Assembly: GCA_033763735.1 (NCBI GenBank)
Contig: JANRJY010000104.1
Coordinates: 10,162 to 74,161, forward strand
Length of the DNA: 64,000 bases
Direction: 5' to 3'
Source of the DNA: JANRJY01 sp033763735
Lineage (GTDB): Bacteria; Bacteroidota; Bacteroidia; Cytophagales; UBA9547
Shown: positions 28,291-36,605 of the stretch, piece by piece
Numbering within the stretch: position 1 is the stretch's first letter
Layout: each line of letters opens with the position of its first letter
Position numbers and translations under genes: made by a program
The notes under the pieces: model-generated
Told to the model about the DNA's origin: nothing
Seen by the model: only the letters and a program-made list of their open reading frames with translations
The model's database searches: none

Positions 28291-30534
28291 ATGAAAAGAA
28301 AGTTTATTACCCTTTTTGTTTGTTTTGCAATCAGCACGATAATAGGCTATTCGCAATCCACATCAGTAAGAAATATAGATCAAAAAGCAGATTCTGTTTT
28401 AAAATTAATGACGTTAGACGAAAAAATTGGCCAACTCAATCAATTATCAATTGAATTTGCTACAGGTGGTGATCAGGTAAAATCCAATCTTTCACTTGAA
28501 GAGCAAGTGAAAAAAGGTATGATTGGTTCTTTTTTGAATACTCAAAATATGGACTACAAAATTAAACTGCAAAAAATTGCAATAACACAGTCACGTATGA
28601 AAATCCCTTTAATTTTTGCACTAGATGTTATTCATGGATATAAAGTGGTTTTCCCAATACCGTTGGCTGAAGCTTGTTCATGGGATTTGGCTGAGATTGA
28701 AAATGCAGAACGTGTTGCAGCAGAAATGGCTTCTGCTCACGGCATACACTGGACATTTGCTCCAATGATGGACGTAGGCCGCGATCCAAGATGGGGTCGT
28801 GTTATGGAGGGTGCAGGTGAGGACACTTGGTTAGGTGCAAAAATAGCAGCAGCACGTGTAAGGGGTTTTCAAGGAGAAGATTTGAGTAAACCAAATACCA
28901 TCTTGGCTTGTGCCAAACATTTTGCTGCTTATGGATTTAGCGAATCAGGCAGAGAATATAATACTGTTGAAATGAGTGAACGTCAATTAAGAGAATTTGT
29001 GCTCCCACCTTTCAAAGCAGCTTCAGATGCCGGAATAGGTACATTTATGAATTCCTTTAATACTATTTCCGCAGTTCCTGCCTCAGGAAATAAAAGATTA
29101 GTTAAAGATATTCTAAAAGATGAATGGGGATTTAAAGGATTTGTTGTTTCTGATTGGGAATCCATTTCTGAAATGATCAATCATGGAGTTGCGGCCGACT
29201 CTATGCAAGCCGCAGCTTTAGCTATGAATAACCAATCTTCAGACATGGATATGGTTAGTCAAGTTTATATTAAATCATTAAAAAAATTGGTTACTCAAGG
29301 CAAAGTTAAAGAAGGCCATATAAATGACGCATGCAAACGAATACTTAAAATAAAATTTGCACTTGGACTATTTGACGATCCCTTGAGATATTTTGACCAA
29401 AAAAGAAAAGAAGCTTCTTTAAAAAACCCTGCATACTTAGAAGCTAGTAGGAACATGGCTAAAAAATCAATGGTGCTACTCAAAAATGATGGAAATGTAT
29501 TGCCATTAAAGAAAGATATCAAATCCGTTGCTATCATTGGTCCATTTGCAGATGGCAAAAGAGATAGAGATTATATGAGTTTCTGGACATTTGGTGCGGA
29601 ACAAAAAGATGTTGTTACGCTCTATCAAGGAATTAAAAACAAATTAGGGACTAACTCAAATATAATTGTTGATTCTGCATGTGGCTGGATGGGTAATTGT
29701 TCGCCCGAAGGTATTAAAAGAGCGGTAGATCAAGCCTCAAAAGCAGATTATATTATATTGGCATTAGGTGAAAATGGCGAAAGAAATGGCGAATGCCGTT
29801 CAAGGACCAACATTGATTTGCCCGGCAATCAAAAAGAACTTATTAAAGAAATACTAAAACTTAATAAGCCAACAGTTGCTGTACTTTTTAATGGTCGTCC
29901 TTTAACATTAGAATGGGAATCGAAAAACATTCCAGCTATACTTGAAGCTTGGCAACCGGGTTCTCAAGCTGGTAATGCAGTAGCCGATGTACTCTTTGGC
30001 GATTACAATCCTTCCGGCAAATTGACCATGTCTTTTCCTATGAATGTGGGTCAAATTCCGGTTTATTATAATCAATTACCGACCGGTCGACCGGCTACAA
30101 AACCAATGGATATGTGGAAATCAAGTTATTCGGATGCTCCAAACGAACCTTTGTACCCATTTGGATATGGATTGAGTTACACCAATTTTAACTACTCCCA
30201 AGTTACATTAAATAAAAAAGAAATAACCAATAATGAAACTTTAGAAGCTACTATAACTATTTCTAATACAGGGAAGTATGATGGTGAAGAGACCGTACAA
30301 TTGTACATCAGAGATCTCACGGCTGATGTATCGCGCCCGGTAAAAGAACTAAGAGGATTTCAAAAAGTTATGATTAAAAAAGGCGAAAGCAAACAAATTA
30401 CTTTCAAGTTAACGATTGAAGATTTGAAATACTGGAATGCTGATTTAGTTTACAAAGCAGACCCCGGAAAGTTCAAATTGATGATTGGACCAAGCTCCAA
30501 AACAAATCAAGAAATTGAATTTGAACTGAAATAA
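28291..30534 (+). CDS. bglX: GH3 beta-glucosidase (BglX-like)
   Basis: A 747-residue periplasmic glycoside hydrolase family 3 enzyme. The ATG at 28291 gives a proper signal peptide (MKRKFITLFVCFAISTIIGYS); an upstream in-frame ATG at 28240 would precede the predicted promoter. The (beta/alpha)8 domain contains MDVGRDPRWGRVMEGAGED, KHFAAYG and the nucleophile motif FVVSDWESI (D288). The second domain has LAILxLGEN-like sequence (IILALGENGERNGEC), and a fibronectin-III-like C-terminal domain ends the protein (about 660-745). It removes terminal beta-D-glucosyl residues from oligosaccharides. It probably acts downstream of the secreted GH30 enzyme encoded just before it. Length and motifs are complete. 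Confidence 0.93.
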   Translation: MKRKFITLFVCFAISTIIGYSQSTSVRNIDQKADSVLKLMTLDEKIGQLNQLSIEFATGGDQVKSNLSLEEQVKKGMIGSFLNTQNMDYKIKLQKIAITQSRMKIPLIFALDVIHGYKVVFPIPLAEACSWDLAEIENAERVAAEMASAHGIHWTFAPMMDVGRDPRWGRVMEGAGEDTWLGAKIAAARVRGFQGEDLSKPNTILACAKHFAAYGFSESGREYNTVEMSERQLREFVLPPFKAASDAGIGTFMNSFNTISAVPASGNKRLVKDILKDEWGFKGFVVSDWESISEMINHGVAADSMQAAALAMNNQSSDMDMVSQVYIKSLKKLVTQGKVKEGHINDACKRILKIKFALGLFDDPLRYFDQKRKEASLKNPAYLEASRNMAKKSMVLLKNDGNVLPLKKDIKSVAIIGPFADGKRDRDYMSFWTFGAEQKDVVTLYQGIKNKLGTNSNIIVDSACGWMGNCSPEGIKRAVDQASKADYIILALGENGERNGECRSRTNIDLPGNQKELIKEILKLNKPTVAVLFNGRPLTLEWESKNIPAILEAWQPGSQAGNAVADVLFGDYNPSGKLTMSFPMNVGQIPVYYNQLPTGRPATKPMDMWKSSYSDAPNEPLYPFGYGLSYTNFNYSQVTLNKKEITNNETLEATITISNTGKYDGEETVQLYIRDLTADVSRPVKELRGFQKVMIKKGESKQITFKLTIEDLKYWNADLVYKADPGKFKLMIGPSSKTNQEIEFELK

Positions 30535-30550
30535 TCTACTTGCTATCATT

Positions 30551-30599
30551 AAAAAAACTTATCCTAAGCGTATCAATAAAATATACTTAGGATAAATTT
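30551..30599. terminator. Bidirectional terminator between bglX and the icd operon
   Basis: Perfect 10-bp arms TTATCCTAAG (30559-30568) and CTTAGGATAA (30586-30595). A run of seven A on the left (30551-30557) becomes a U-tract for minus-strand transcripts. It serves the convergent icd operon best and lies 24 nt past the bglX stop. Confidence 0.7.
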
Positions 30600-30688
30600 G
30601 AAGGTGAAAGAAATATAGAATTAAATTTTCAATAGTTTGCTTTTAATAAACTTTTAACATGATGTCTCAGTAAATTATTATTGTTAAC

Positions 30689-30934
30689 TTATTGAATAGC
30701 AACGTTAGCAAACATCTGTACTCTATTTTTCTTTGTGTCAACAAAATTGCGAAACTCATACAAATCTTTTTGTAGTTGTTTGATTCTTGTTTCACGCATT
30801 TTAATTTCTTCCTCATTACTTTCGCCATTTATTTTATTTTCATGGAATTTTATTTTTACATGAATCATAGAAGTAATAATCTCAATAGCATCTTTTGGAT
30901 CAAAGCTGCCATTTATTAGGAGTAAATTTTTCAT
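30689..30934 (-). CDS. Small hypothetical protein downstream of icd
   Basis: An 81-residue, highly charged protein (MKNLLLINGSFDPKDAIEII...). After a short hydrophobic beta-like start it is mostly helical with coiled-coil character (EEEIKMRETRIKQLQKDLYEFRN). I recognise a similar small family in Bacteroidota (start LLINGxFDPxDA) but know of no function. It follows icd by 24 nt on the same strand and ends before a good terminator, so it is probably the last gene of the icd operon. Confidence 0.7.
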   Translation of the reverse strand: MKNLLLINGSFDPKDAIEIITSMIHVKIKFHENKINGESNEEEIKMRETRIKQLQKDLYEFRNFVDTKKNRVQMFANVAIQ

Positions 30935-30958
30935 ATTAATTGTTTTTAAAATTATTAA

Positions 30959-32395
30959 TTATTGACCTTGACCTAAAGAGTATCCTGCTTTTCCGTCAAA
31001 AGCATATAAGTTCTCTGTTTTTACTACATCAATGTTTTGACTAATAGCATTTTGTAATAACTGTACTATATTTTGCTTTTCAATTAATCCTGCATTTTTG
31101 TTTTTAAATCTGCATCTCCAATGATCGGTACAAAAGGTTTCTTTAAACCCATCAGGCCATACTTTAATCCCTCTGTTTGTAATCATTGTTAGCTCAATAT
31201 CCTCATTTTTAATTTTGCTAACTTTATCTGCAAGTTCATTAGGATTTGTTCCACTCCAATGGACAAACAAATCGACACCCATGAGCTCTTTTTTGGCAGG
31301 TGCTTTTCTTTTATACTTTGGCAAATTCAAAGCACTTCCTTTAGCATATGACACGGGTTTTAAAGTTTTAGGTTTCTCTCCAATATTTGCAATAACTGCC
31401 TTTGCAAATTCTTTGGTTCCTACTTTTTGGGTACTTATTCCTTCTTTAAAGATATCATAAGTATGAATTCCATCTTCAATTGTTTTAAGCCATGCATTTT
31501 GAACTTTTTCGGCAACTTCTGTTTGTCCTATATGGTTCAACATCATGATTGCTCCTTGCAATAATCCGGATGGATTTGCTAAATTTTGACCAGCCCTACG
31601 AGGTGCAGACCCGTGAATAGCTTCAAACATAGCGCACTCTTCGCCTATATTGGCCGAACCCGCAAGACCCACAGAACCAGCAATTTGTGCTGCAACATCA
31701 GAAAGCACATCTCCATAAAGGTTTAGGGTTACAATTACATCAAACACCTCCGGAGTATCAGCCATTTTTGCAGCTCCAATATCAATGATCCAATGTTCAT
31801 TTTCTATTTCAGGATATTCTTTAGCTATTTCGTCGAACACTTGATGAAACAAACCATCTGTTTGCTTCATGATATTATCTTTTGTGAAGCAGGTGACTTT
31901 TTTGCGACCATATTGCTTCGCATATTCAAAAGCATATCTTACAATTTTTTCGCAGCCTGGACGGCTTATCAACTTCAAGCATTGAACCACTTCATCCGTT
32001 TGCTGATGTTCAATTCCGGCATACAAATCTTCTTCATTTTCACGTATCATTACAATATCCATTATGGGATGCTTTGTTTTCACAAACGGATGCAAACTCA
32101 TACAAGGACGAACATTTGAATACAAGCCTAAAAATTTGCGAGTTGTAACATTTAAACTTTTATAACCACCTCCTTGAGGCGTTGTTATAGGAGCTTTCAA
32201 AAAAACTTTGTTTCTACGAATGACATCCCAACTTTCTTTAGCAATACCTGAAGTATTTCCTGCCAAATATACCTTCTCCCCTACTTCAATTTCTTCAATT
32301 TCGATTTTGGCACCAGCGGCTAGTATTATTTCAAGAGTGGCATCCATTATTTCAGGACCGATACCGTCCCCTTTGGCTACAGTTATTTTTGTCAT
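30959..32395 (-). CDS. icd: NADP-dependent isocitrate dehydrogenase (long form)
   Basis: A 478-residue isocitrate dehydrogenase of the isocitrate/isopropylmalate dehydrogenase family, catalysing isocitrate + NADP+ to 2-oxoglutarate + CO2 in the TCA cycle. The start is set at 32395 (MTKITVAKGDGIGPEIMD), where the family begins, rather than the ATG 13 codons upstream. Motifs: SLNVTTRKFLGLYSNVRP (substrate), VMIRENEEDLYAGIEH, NLYGDVLSDVAAQIAG (metal-binding aspartates) and EAIHGSAPRRAGQN. A C-terminal extension of about 140 residues (from about 340) matches the long Thermus/Rickettsia-like form rather than the E. coli form. NADP rather than NAD use is inferred from the subfamily. An AT-rich element shared with the lysR promoter lies 62-93 nt upstream. 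Confidence 0.92.
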   Translation of the reverse strand: MTKITVAKGDGIGPEIMDATLEIILAAGAKIEIEEIEVGEKVYLAGNTSGIAKESWDVIRRNKVFLKAPITTPQGGGYKSLNVTTRKFLGLYSNVRPCMSLHPFVKTKHPIMDIVMIRENEEDLYAGIEHQQTDEVVQCLKLISRPGCEKIVRYAFEYAKQYGRKKVTCFTKDNIMKQTDGLFHQVFDEIAKEYPEIENEHWIIDIGAAKMADTPEVFDVIVTLNLYGDVLSDVAAQIAGSVGLAGSANIGEECAMFEAIHGSAPRRAGQNLANPSGLLQGAIMMLNHIGQTEVAEKVQNAWLKTIEDGIHTYDIFKEGISTQKVGTKEFAKAVIANIGEKPKTLKPVSYAKGSALNLPKYKRKAPAKKELMGVDLFVHWSGTNPNELADKVSKIKNEDIELTMITNRGIKVWPDGFKETFCTDHWRCRFKNKNAGLIEKQNIVQLLQNAISQNIDVVKTENLYAFDGKAGYSLGQGQ

Positions 32396-32456
32396 GACGT
32401 ATATGTTTATGTTAGGATTAATTTGTTGCCACAAAAATGATTTATCAAATTCATAT

Positions 32457-32488
32457 ATTTTTATTTATATTTATTATATTATACATTA
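32457..32488. promoter_or_regulatory. Shared AT-rich element upstream of icd
   Basis: This 32-nt stretch matches 33709-33740, upstream of lysR and the CutA-like gene, at 29 of 32 positions without gaps. It lies 62-93 nt before the icd start, a normal distance for a LysR-type activator site. AT-rich composition raises the chance of coincidence, but the match is ungapped and in mirrored promoter context. Confidence 0.5.
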
Positions 32489-32605
32489 ATATTATTTATA
32501 TATATAAAACTAATATTTTCACAAATCCTAACTATTTATCAAAGCCGTGTATACGACCATGCAACAGCTAGGGCTCCAATAATTTAGGTGAATAATAAAA
32601 GTAGA

Positions 32606-33310
32606 TTATTGAGATTTGAGAGAATAATTGGAGATGAATTTGCCCATGATTAGAGCTAAAACTATGGTGGTATACAAATGGCCCGCAATGCATAATATGA
32701 TTGCCAACATTTTGGAAGCTGGGTGTATGGGCAACATATCACCATAACCAACCGTAGTGATGGTAACGAAGCTGTAATAAATAAAATTTTCGAATTTATG
32801 TGCACTTACATTGGACGGCAGTTGATACGCGTCATTAATGATCCATTGCAATAATGAAGCAAGTGATGCACCACAAAGACCCAGCATCAAAAAGCCTACG
32901 ATAGAAGCATACACAAGATTTGAAGAAATTTTATCGCTCAAAACTATTTTGACAACTAACTCAATATTGAAATATAAAAAATACAATGAATACATGAGTT
33001 GGGTAAGAAAATCCAAGATATCCAGGTCAGGAATAAAAAAATCGAGCCACGTAAAAATCAATGCTAGACTGCCCAATAATATTTCCAAATAATCGATGCG
33101 CTTGATTTCGATATCGGCATATATACTTGTGGCCAATACTACAGATATCAATAATGAAAAATAGAACCTCGCCATGTTCGATTCTTGAAAAAATGGCGAC
33201 ACAACGAGTATCATTACAATTGCTATGAGCAAAAACACATATTTGTTTTCCTTAGGAGATATTTTATGAAAAAAATGCAATTTCAGCAAAATTTCTTTTG
33301 AAGGATTCAT
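32606..33310 (-). CDS. Ion_trans_2 potassium channel
   Basis: A 234-residue membrane protein with about five to six hydrophobic helices and the canonical K+ selectivity filter TITTVGYGDMLP (G188-Y189-G190) between the last two helices. The first part (about 25-150) holds further helices without an evident S4 arginine ladder, so it is probably not strongly voltage-gated. There is no RCK domain, unlike the other channel in this window. The start ATG is at 33308-33310. It is 46 nt downstream of the CutA-like gene on the same strand. Confidence 0.9.
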   Translation of the reverse strand: MNPSKEILLKLHFFHKISPKENKYVFLLIAIVMILVVSPFFQESNMARFYFSLLISVVLATSIYADIEIKRIDYLEILLGSLALIFTWLDFFIPDLDILDFLTQLMYSLYFLYFNIELVVKIVLSDKISSNLVYASIVGFLMLGLCGASLASLLQWIINDAYQLPSNVSAHKFENFIYYSFVTITTVGYGDMLPIHPASKMLAIILCIAGHLYTTIVLALIMGKFISNYSLKSQ

Positions 33311-33356
33311 ATTCAGGATTATTCAGAGGTGATATATAAACGAAAACTACTTGGGC

Positions 33357-33668
33357 TTATATTTTTTGAGTAGCTTCTCTGATAAATTGGTCAAATACTG
33401 CATTGGCCTGTGTGATTGGCATTGCGTATACATTGACCCCTTCGCCAAACTTTTCTTTAATATATGTCTCGATGGGCCCAAATAAAAGAGCTTTGGTTTG
33501 TGCTGTGATAACTGTATGTTCATTCCTAACTATTTCACCATCTTGCACATAGTAGGATTCATTATTAATATCGATGGAAGCTTTTGCTATTAATTTATCT
33601 CTTAGCAAATTAAAAACTAATTGTTTGGGTTCAATGTTTTTGTTTAAGTAAATGATAATGTTGATCAT
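33357..33668 (-). CDS. CutA1-like small protein
   Basis: A 103-residue protein whose pattern (KASIDINNESYYVQDGEIV..., VITAQTKALLFGPIETYIKEKFG, VYAMPITQANAVFDQFIREAT) follows CutA1, the trimeric ferredoxin-like fold linked to divalent-cation tolerance: a DGEI-type hairpin, a LxxxIExxIKE helix, and an xAMPI strand followed by a final helix. Similarity is by eye and the canonical tryptophans are absent, so the family call is moderate. Divergent from lysR, with 81 nt between start codons that contain the shared regulatory element. Confidence 0.6.
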   Translation of the reverse strand: MINIIIYLNKNIEPKQLVFNLLRDKLIAKASIDINNESYYVQDGEIVRNEHTVITAQTKALLFGPIETYIKEKFGEGVNVYAMPITQANAVFDQFIREATQKI

Positions 33669-33708
33669 GATTCGTTTTTTTTGTAAAATAATAGAATAAT
33701 TTGCATTT

Positions 33709-33740
33709 ATTTTTATTTATATTTGTTATCATATACATTA
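33709..33740. promoter_or_regulatory. Shared AT-rich element in the lysR / CutA-like divergent promoter
   Basis: Ungapped 29/32 match to 32457-32488 upstream of icd. It contains TATAT and ATATA half-sites with an 8-nt spacer, compatible with a LysR-type dyad. It ends 9 nt before the lysR ATG, fitting autorepression, and lies 41-72 nt before the divergent CutA-like gene. Confidence 0.5.
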
Positions 33741-33749
33741 GCAACATTT

Positions 33750-34670
33750 ATGAACTATACCTTGCACCAACTTCAAGTTTTTCTTAAAATCACACAGACA
33801 CAAAGCATTACCAAAGCTTCGGAAGAGCTTAATCTGACGCAACCTGCGGTATCGATACAGTTAAAAAATTTTCAGGATCAGTTCGAAATACCGTTAACAG
33901 AGGTAATAGGCCGAAAACTTTATATCACAGAATTTGGGAAAGAAATAGCCACCGCTGCGGAGAAAATTATCAATGAAGTATATGCTATCAATTACAAAAC
34001 ACTTGCATACAAAGGTCAATTGACGGGTAGACTCAAAATTAGTGTAGTATCAACCGGAAAATATGTAATGCCTTTTTTTCTTGGTGATTTTTTAAAACTT
34101 CATTCAGGTATAGAGCTACTAATGGATGTAACCAACAAAGCAAAAGTCATTGAAAGCTTAGAAAAAAATGAAGTAGACTTTTCATTGGTATCTGTATTGC
34201 CTACTCAAATACCTATTGAAAAAGAAGAGTTAATGGTCAATAAATTATTTTTGGTTGGAAATATGTCAGAAAAATTTTCAAATAAAAATGATTCCACTTT
34301 GCTTGAAAATCTGCCTTTGATATATCGTGAATCTGGTTCAGGAACAAGATTTGTAATGGAAAAATTTATAGAAGAACATAATTTGCCCATTCGTAAAAAA
34401 ATGGAACTCACTTCTAATGAAGCTGTGAAGCAAGCTGTTATTGCTGGACTGGGCTATTCCATTATGCCCGTAATCGGGATTAAAAGTGAACTGATCAATG
34501 GCGAATTGCAAATCATTCCAATAAATGGATTTCCGATACAATCTGTTTGGAATTTGATATGGCTGAAAAACAAGAATTTATCACCAGTATCTTTGGCTTT
34601 TTTAGAATATATTAGGACAAATAAAGAAAAGATAATTAAAGAAAAGTTTGGTTGGATATCCGCTTATTAA
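33750..34670 (+). CDS. LysR-family transcriptional regulator
   Basis: A 306-residue LysR-type regulator. The winged helix-turn-helix is at about 1-60 (LHQLQVFLKITQTQSITKASEELNLTQPAVSIQLKNF), followed by a periplasmic-binding-fold effector domain (about 88-300: LKISVVSTGKYVMPFFLGDFL, ESGSGTRFVMEKFIEEH, AVKQAVIAGLGYSIMP). The start at 33750 matches the family's usual N-terminus. Likely targets are its own promoter and icd, because both carry the same 32-nt element. Its TAA overlaps the rocD stop codon on the other strand within TTAA (34667-34670), so the two genes converge with no spacer. The effector is unknown. Confidence 0.92.
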   Translation: MNYTLHQLQVFLKITQTQSITKASEELNLTQPAVSIQLKNFQDQFEIPLTEVIGRKLYITEFGKEIATAAEKIINEVYAINYKTLAYKGQLTGRLKISVVSTGKYVMPFFLGDFLKLHSGIELLMDVTNKAKVIESLEKNEVDFSLVSVLPTQIPIEKEELMVNKLFLVGNMSEKFSNKNDSTLLENLPLIYRESGSGTRFVMEKFIEEHNLPIRKKMELTSNEAVKQAVIAGLGYSIMPVIGIKSELINGELQIIPINGFPIQSVWNLIWLKNKNLSPVSLAFLEYIRTNKEKIIKEKFGWISAY

Positions 34671-35887
34671 ACAAACTCCAGCACCGATTTTTCGATAATA
34701 TCGGCACATTCATTAATCTGAGTTTCGGTAATTACCAATGGCGGAGCAAATCGAATAATATTACCATGAGTAGGTTTAGCAAGGAGACCATTTTCTGCAA
34801 ATTTCAAGCACAAATCCCATGCATTGACTTTATTAAAATAGGGATCAAGTACAATTGCATTAAGTAGCCCTTTACCTCTTACTAATTGAATATAAGGCGC
34901 TTTTGATTGCAGCTGCGTAAGTCTTTGACGTAGCAATATACCTAGTCTTTCGGCATTATCAGCCAACTTTTCATTTACTAATACTTCTAATGAAGTCTTG
35001 GCTACTGCGCATGCCAAAGGATTGCCACCAAAAGTAGAACCATGTTCTCCGGGTTTGATACAAAGCATAATTTCATCCGAAGCAAGTACAGCTGATACAG
35101 GCATAGTCCCACCTGAAAGTGCTTTGCCTAAGATGAGCATATCAGGATGCACATTTTCATGCTCTGAAGCGAGCATTTTGCCTGTTCTGCACAATCCGGT
35201 TTGAATTTCGTCCATCATTAATATTACATTATACTTGGTACAAAGTGCTTGTACCTGAGCCAAGTAGCCATCATCCGGTATATATACCCCTGCTTCACCT
35301 TGTATAGGTTCTACCCAAAATCCACAAACATTAGGATTTTGTAATGCTTTATTTAGCAATGGAATATCGTTGTATGGTATAATTTGATATCCGGGCATAA
35401 AAGGACCAAAGTTTTTGCGACTATCCGGATCAGTGGATGCCGAAATAATACCCAATGTTCTTCCATGAAAGTTGCGTTGCACTGCTACAATAATAGCTTC
35501 ATTTTCGGGAATTCCTTTTTTCATGTATCCCCATTTGCGAGCCAGTTTTATAGCAGTTTCGTTGGCTTCAGCACCTGAGTTCATCATAAGCACTTTGTCA
35601 TAGCCCAACAATTGACATATGTACTTTTCAAATTCGCCCAATTTATCATTGTGAAATGCTCTGGATGTGAGTGTTAATTTTTGCGCTTGGTCTATTAAAG
35701 CTGCAATTATTTTAGGGTGACAATGACCTTGATTAACCGCACTATATGCGCTTAGGAAATCGTAATATTTTTTGCCTTCTACATCCCATACATGCACCCC
35801 CAAACCTTTATTAAGTACTACAGGTAAAGGATGATAATTATGAGCACCAAATTGCTCTTCCAATTGAATATATGAGGCCGCGTGCAT
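34667..35887 (-). CDS. rocD: Ornithine--oxo-acid aminotransferase
   Basis: A 406-residue class III PLP aminotransferase converting ornithine + 2-oxoglutarate to glutamate-5-semialdehyde + glutamate. Signatures: FGAHNYHPLPVVLNKGLGVHVWD at the N-terminus, YDFLSAYSAVNQGHCHPKI, MNSGAEANETAIKLARKWGY, the PLP aspartate in LMMDEIQTGLCRTG, and the Schiff-base lysine K255 in LILGKALSGG. It is the last gene of the catabolic block and feeds P5C to PruA. A phd-vapC pair separates it from pruA, so its transcription may depend on read-through from that promoter or the main operon. Confidence 0.95.
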   Translation of the reverse strand: MHAASYIQLEEQFGAHNYHPLPVVLNKGLGVHVWDVEGKKYYDFLSAYSAVNQGHCHPKIIAALIDQAQKLTLTSRAFHNDKLGEFEKYICQLLGYDKVLMMNSGAEANETAIKLARKWGYMKKGIPENEAIIVAVQRNFHGRTLGIISASTDPDSRKNFGPFMPGYQIIPYNDIPLLNKALQNPNVCGFWVEPIQGEAGVYIPDDGYLAQVQALCTKYNVILMMDEIQTGLCRTGKMLASEHENVHPDMLILGKALSGGTMPVSAVLASDEIMLCIKPGEHGSTFGGNPLACAVAKTSLEVLVNEKLADNAERLGILLRQRLTQLQSKAPYIQLVRGKGLLNAIVLDPYFNKVNAWDLCLKFAENGLLAKPTHGNIIRFAPPLVITETQINECADIIEKSVLEFV

Positions 35888-35900
35888 GAATTTTGTTGAT

Positions 35901-36299
35901 TTAATAGCTTATTTTTAATCCGTTAGCGACAAATACTTGAAGTTTGTCGTCAGCAGAAAGTAATGTCATTTTGTTTTTTATGGCTTGCCATACAATCATT
36001 TTGTCAAACGGGTCTTGATGGATTTTTTGTGGGAGTTTATAAAAGTCATATGTAACCTCTGAACTTAATTCCAAAATGTGATAATTTAATCTTTTTACTT
36101 CCAAAAATATGTCTTCCGGAGTTAGTCCATTTAATTGTAATTTGCCCAATCCAAATTTTAAGGATATTTCAAAAAAAGAAATAGAACTAACAAAACACCC
36201 TCCAGGATGATTAATTAAAACAGATTGGATATTTTTGGTTAATCGCTCAGGATCAAATAATGACCACAAAATTATATGCGTATCTAATAAATAATTCAT
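35901..36299 (-). CDS. vapC: PIN-domain toxin (VapC type)
   Basis: A 132-residue PIN-domain ribonuclease toxin. Acidic residues expected for the metal site are present: D6 (LLDTHIILW), E44 (FFEISLK), D99 in the HQDPFDK motif, and D117. VapC toxins cut tRNA or rRNA when released from their antitoxin. Its ATG follows the antitoxin TAA with no spacer. The HQDPFD form puts it in the subgroup often paired with Phd/YefM antitoxins, as here. It ends 13 nt before the rocD start. Confidence 0.9.
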   Translation of the reverse strand: MNYLLDTHIILWSLFDPERLTKNIQSVLINHPGGCFVSSISFFEISLKFGLGKLQLNGLTPEDIFLEVKRLNYHILELSSEVTYDFYKLPQKIHQDPFDKMIVWQAIKNKMTLLSADDKLQVFVANGLKISY

Positions 36300-36554
36300 T
36301 TAGTCATATAGCTTTTCATTTAACAAATCCTCATCCGTCATTTCCCAATCCGGCATAATTTTCATACTGGCACCTCTTTTCTGAAGGGTTCCTAATTCCC
36401 TTTGTTTAATTTCTACATTATTTTCATAGGGAACCAACATAGCTATGTTTGCTTTTTTCCTTCCATACGATATAGCTATTTTTTCTCCTTTTTCTACTTC
36501 CTTTAGAATAGCGGAGAAATTGGCTTTGAATTCAGCAACTGCAATTGTTTTCAT
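36300..36554 (-). CDS. Phd/YefM-family antitoxin
   Basis: An 84-residue antitoxin. The N-terminal DNA-binding region (MKTIAVAEFKANFSAILKEVEKGEKIAISYGRKKANIAMLVPY) is typical of Phd/YefM proteins; the C-terminal part (about 50-84, acidic, EMTDEDLLNEKLYD) would wrap the toxin. It likely represses its own promoter through the perfect inverted repeat 29 nt upstream. It overlaps nothing but shares the toxin's start junction (TAA-ATG). Confidence 0.88.
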   Translation of the reverse strand: MKTIAVAEFKANFSAILKEVEKGEKIAISYGRKKANIAMLVPYENNVEIKQRELGTLQKRGASMKIMPDWEMTDEDLLNEKLYD

Positions 36555-36582
36555 ATTTTACTTTTAATATCAAAGATAACAC

Positions 36583-36605
36583 AAACTTGACAACTTGTCA
36601 AGTTT
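36583..36605. promoter_or_regulatory. Perfect 11-bp inverted repeat, probable antitoxin operator
   Basis: Two 11-nt arms (AAACTTGACAA and its complement) around a single central C. It lies 29 nt upstream of the antitoxin ATG and spans the pruA stop codon (36598-36600). Location and symmetry fit the autoregulatory operator of a Phd/YefM module. Confidence 0.7.

Noticed and set aside
36583..36605. Inverted repeat as a terminator of pruA
   Set aside because: It overlaps the stop codon, has a 1-nt centre and no T-run; operator for the antitoxin is the better reading.
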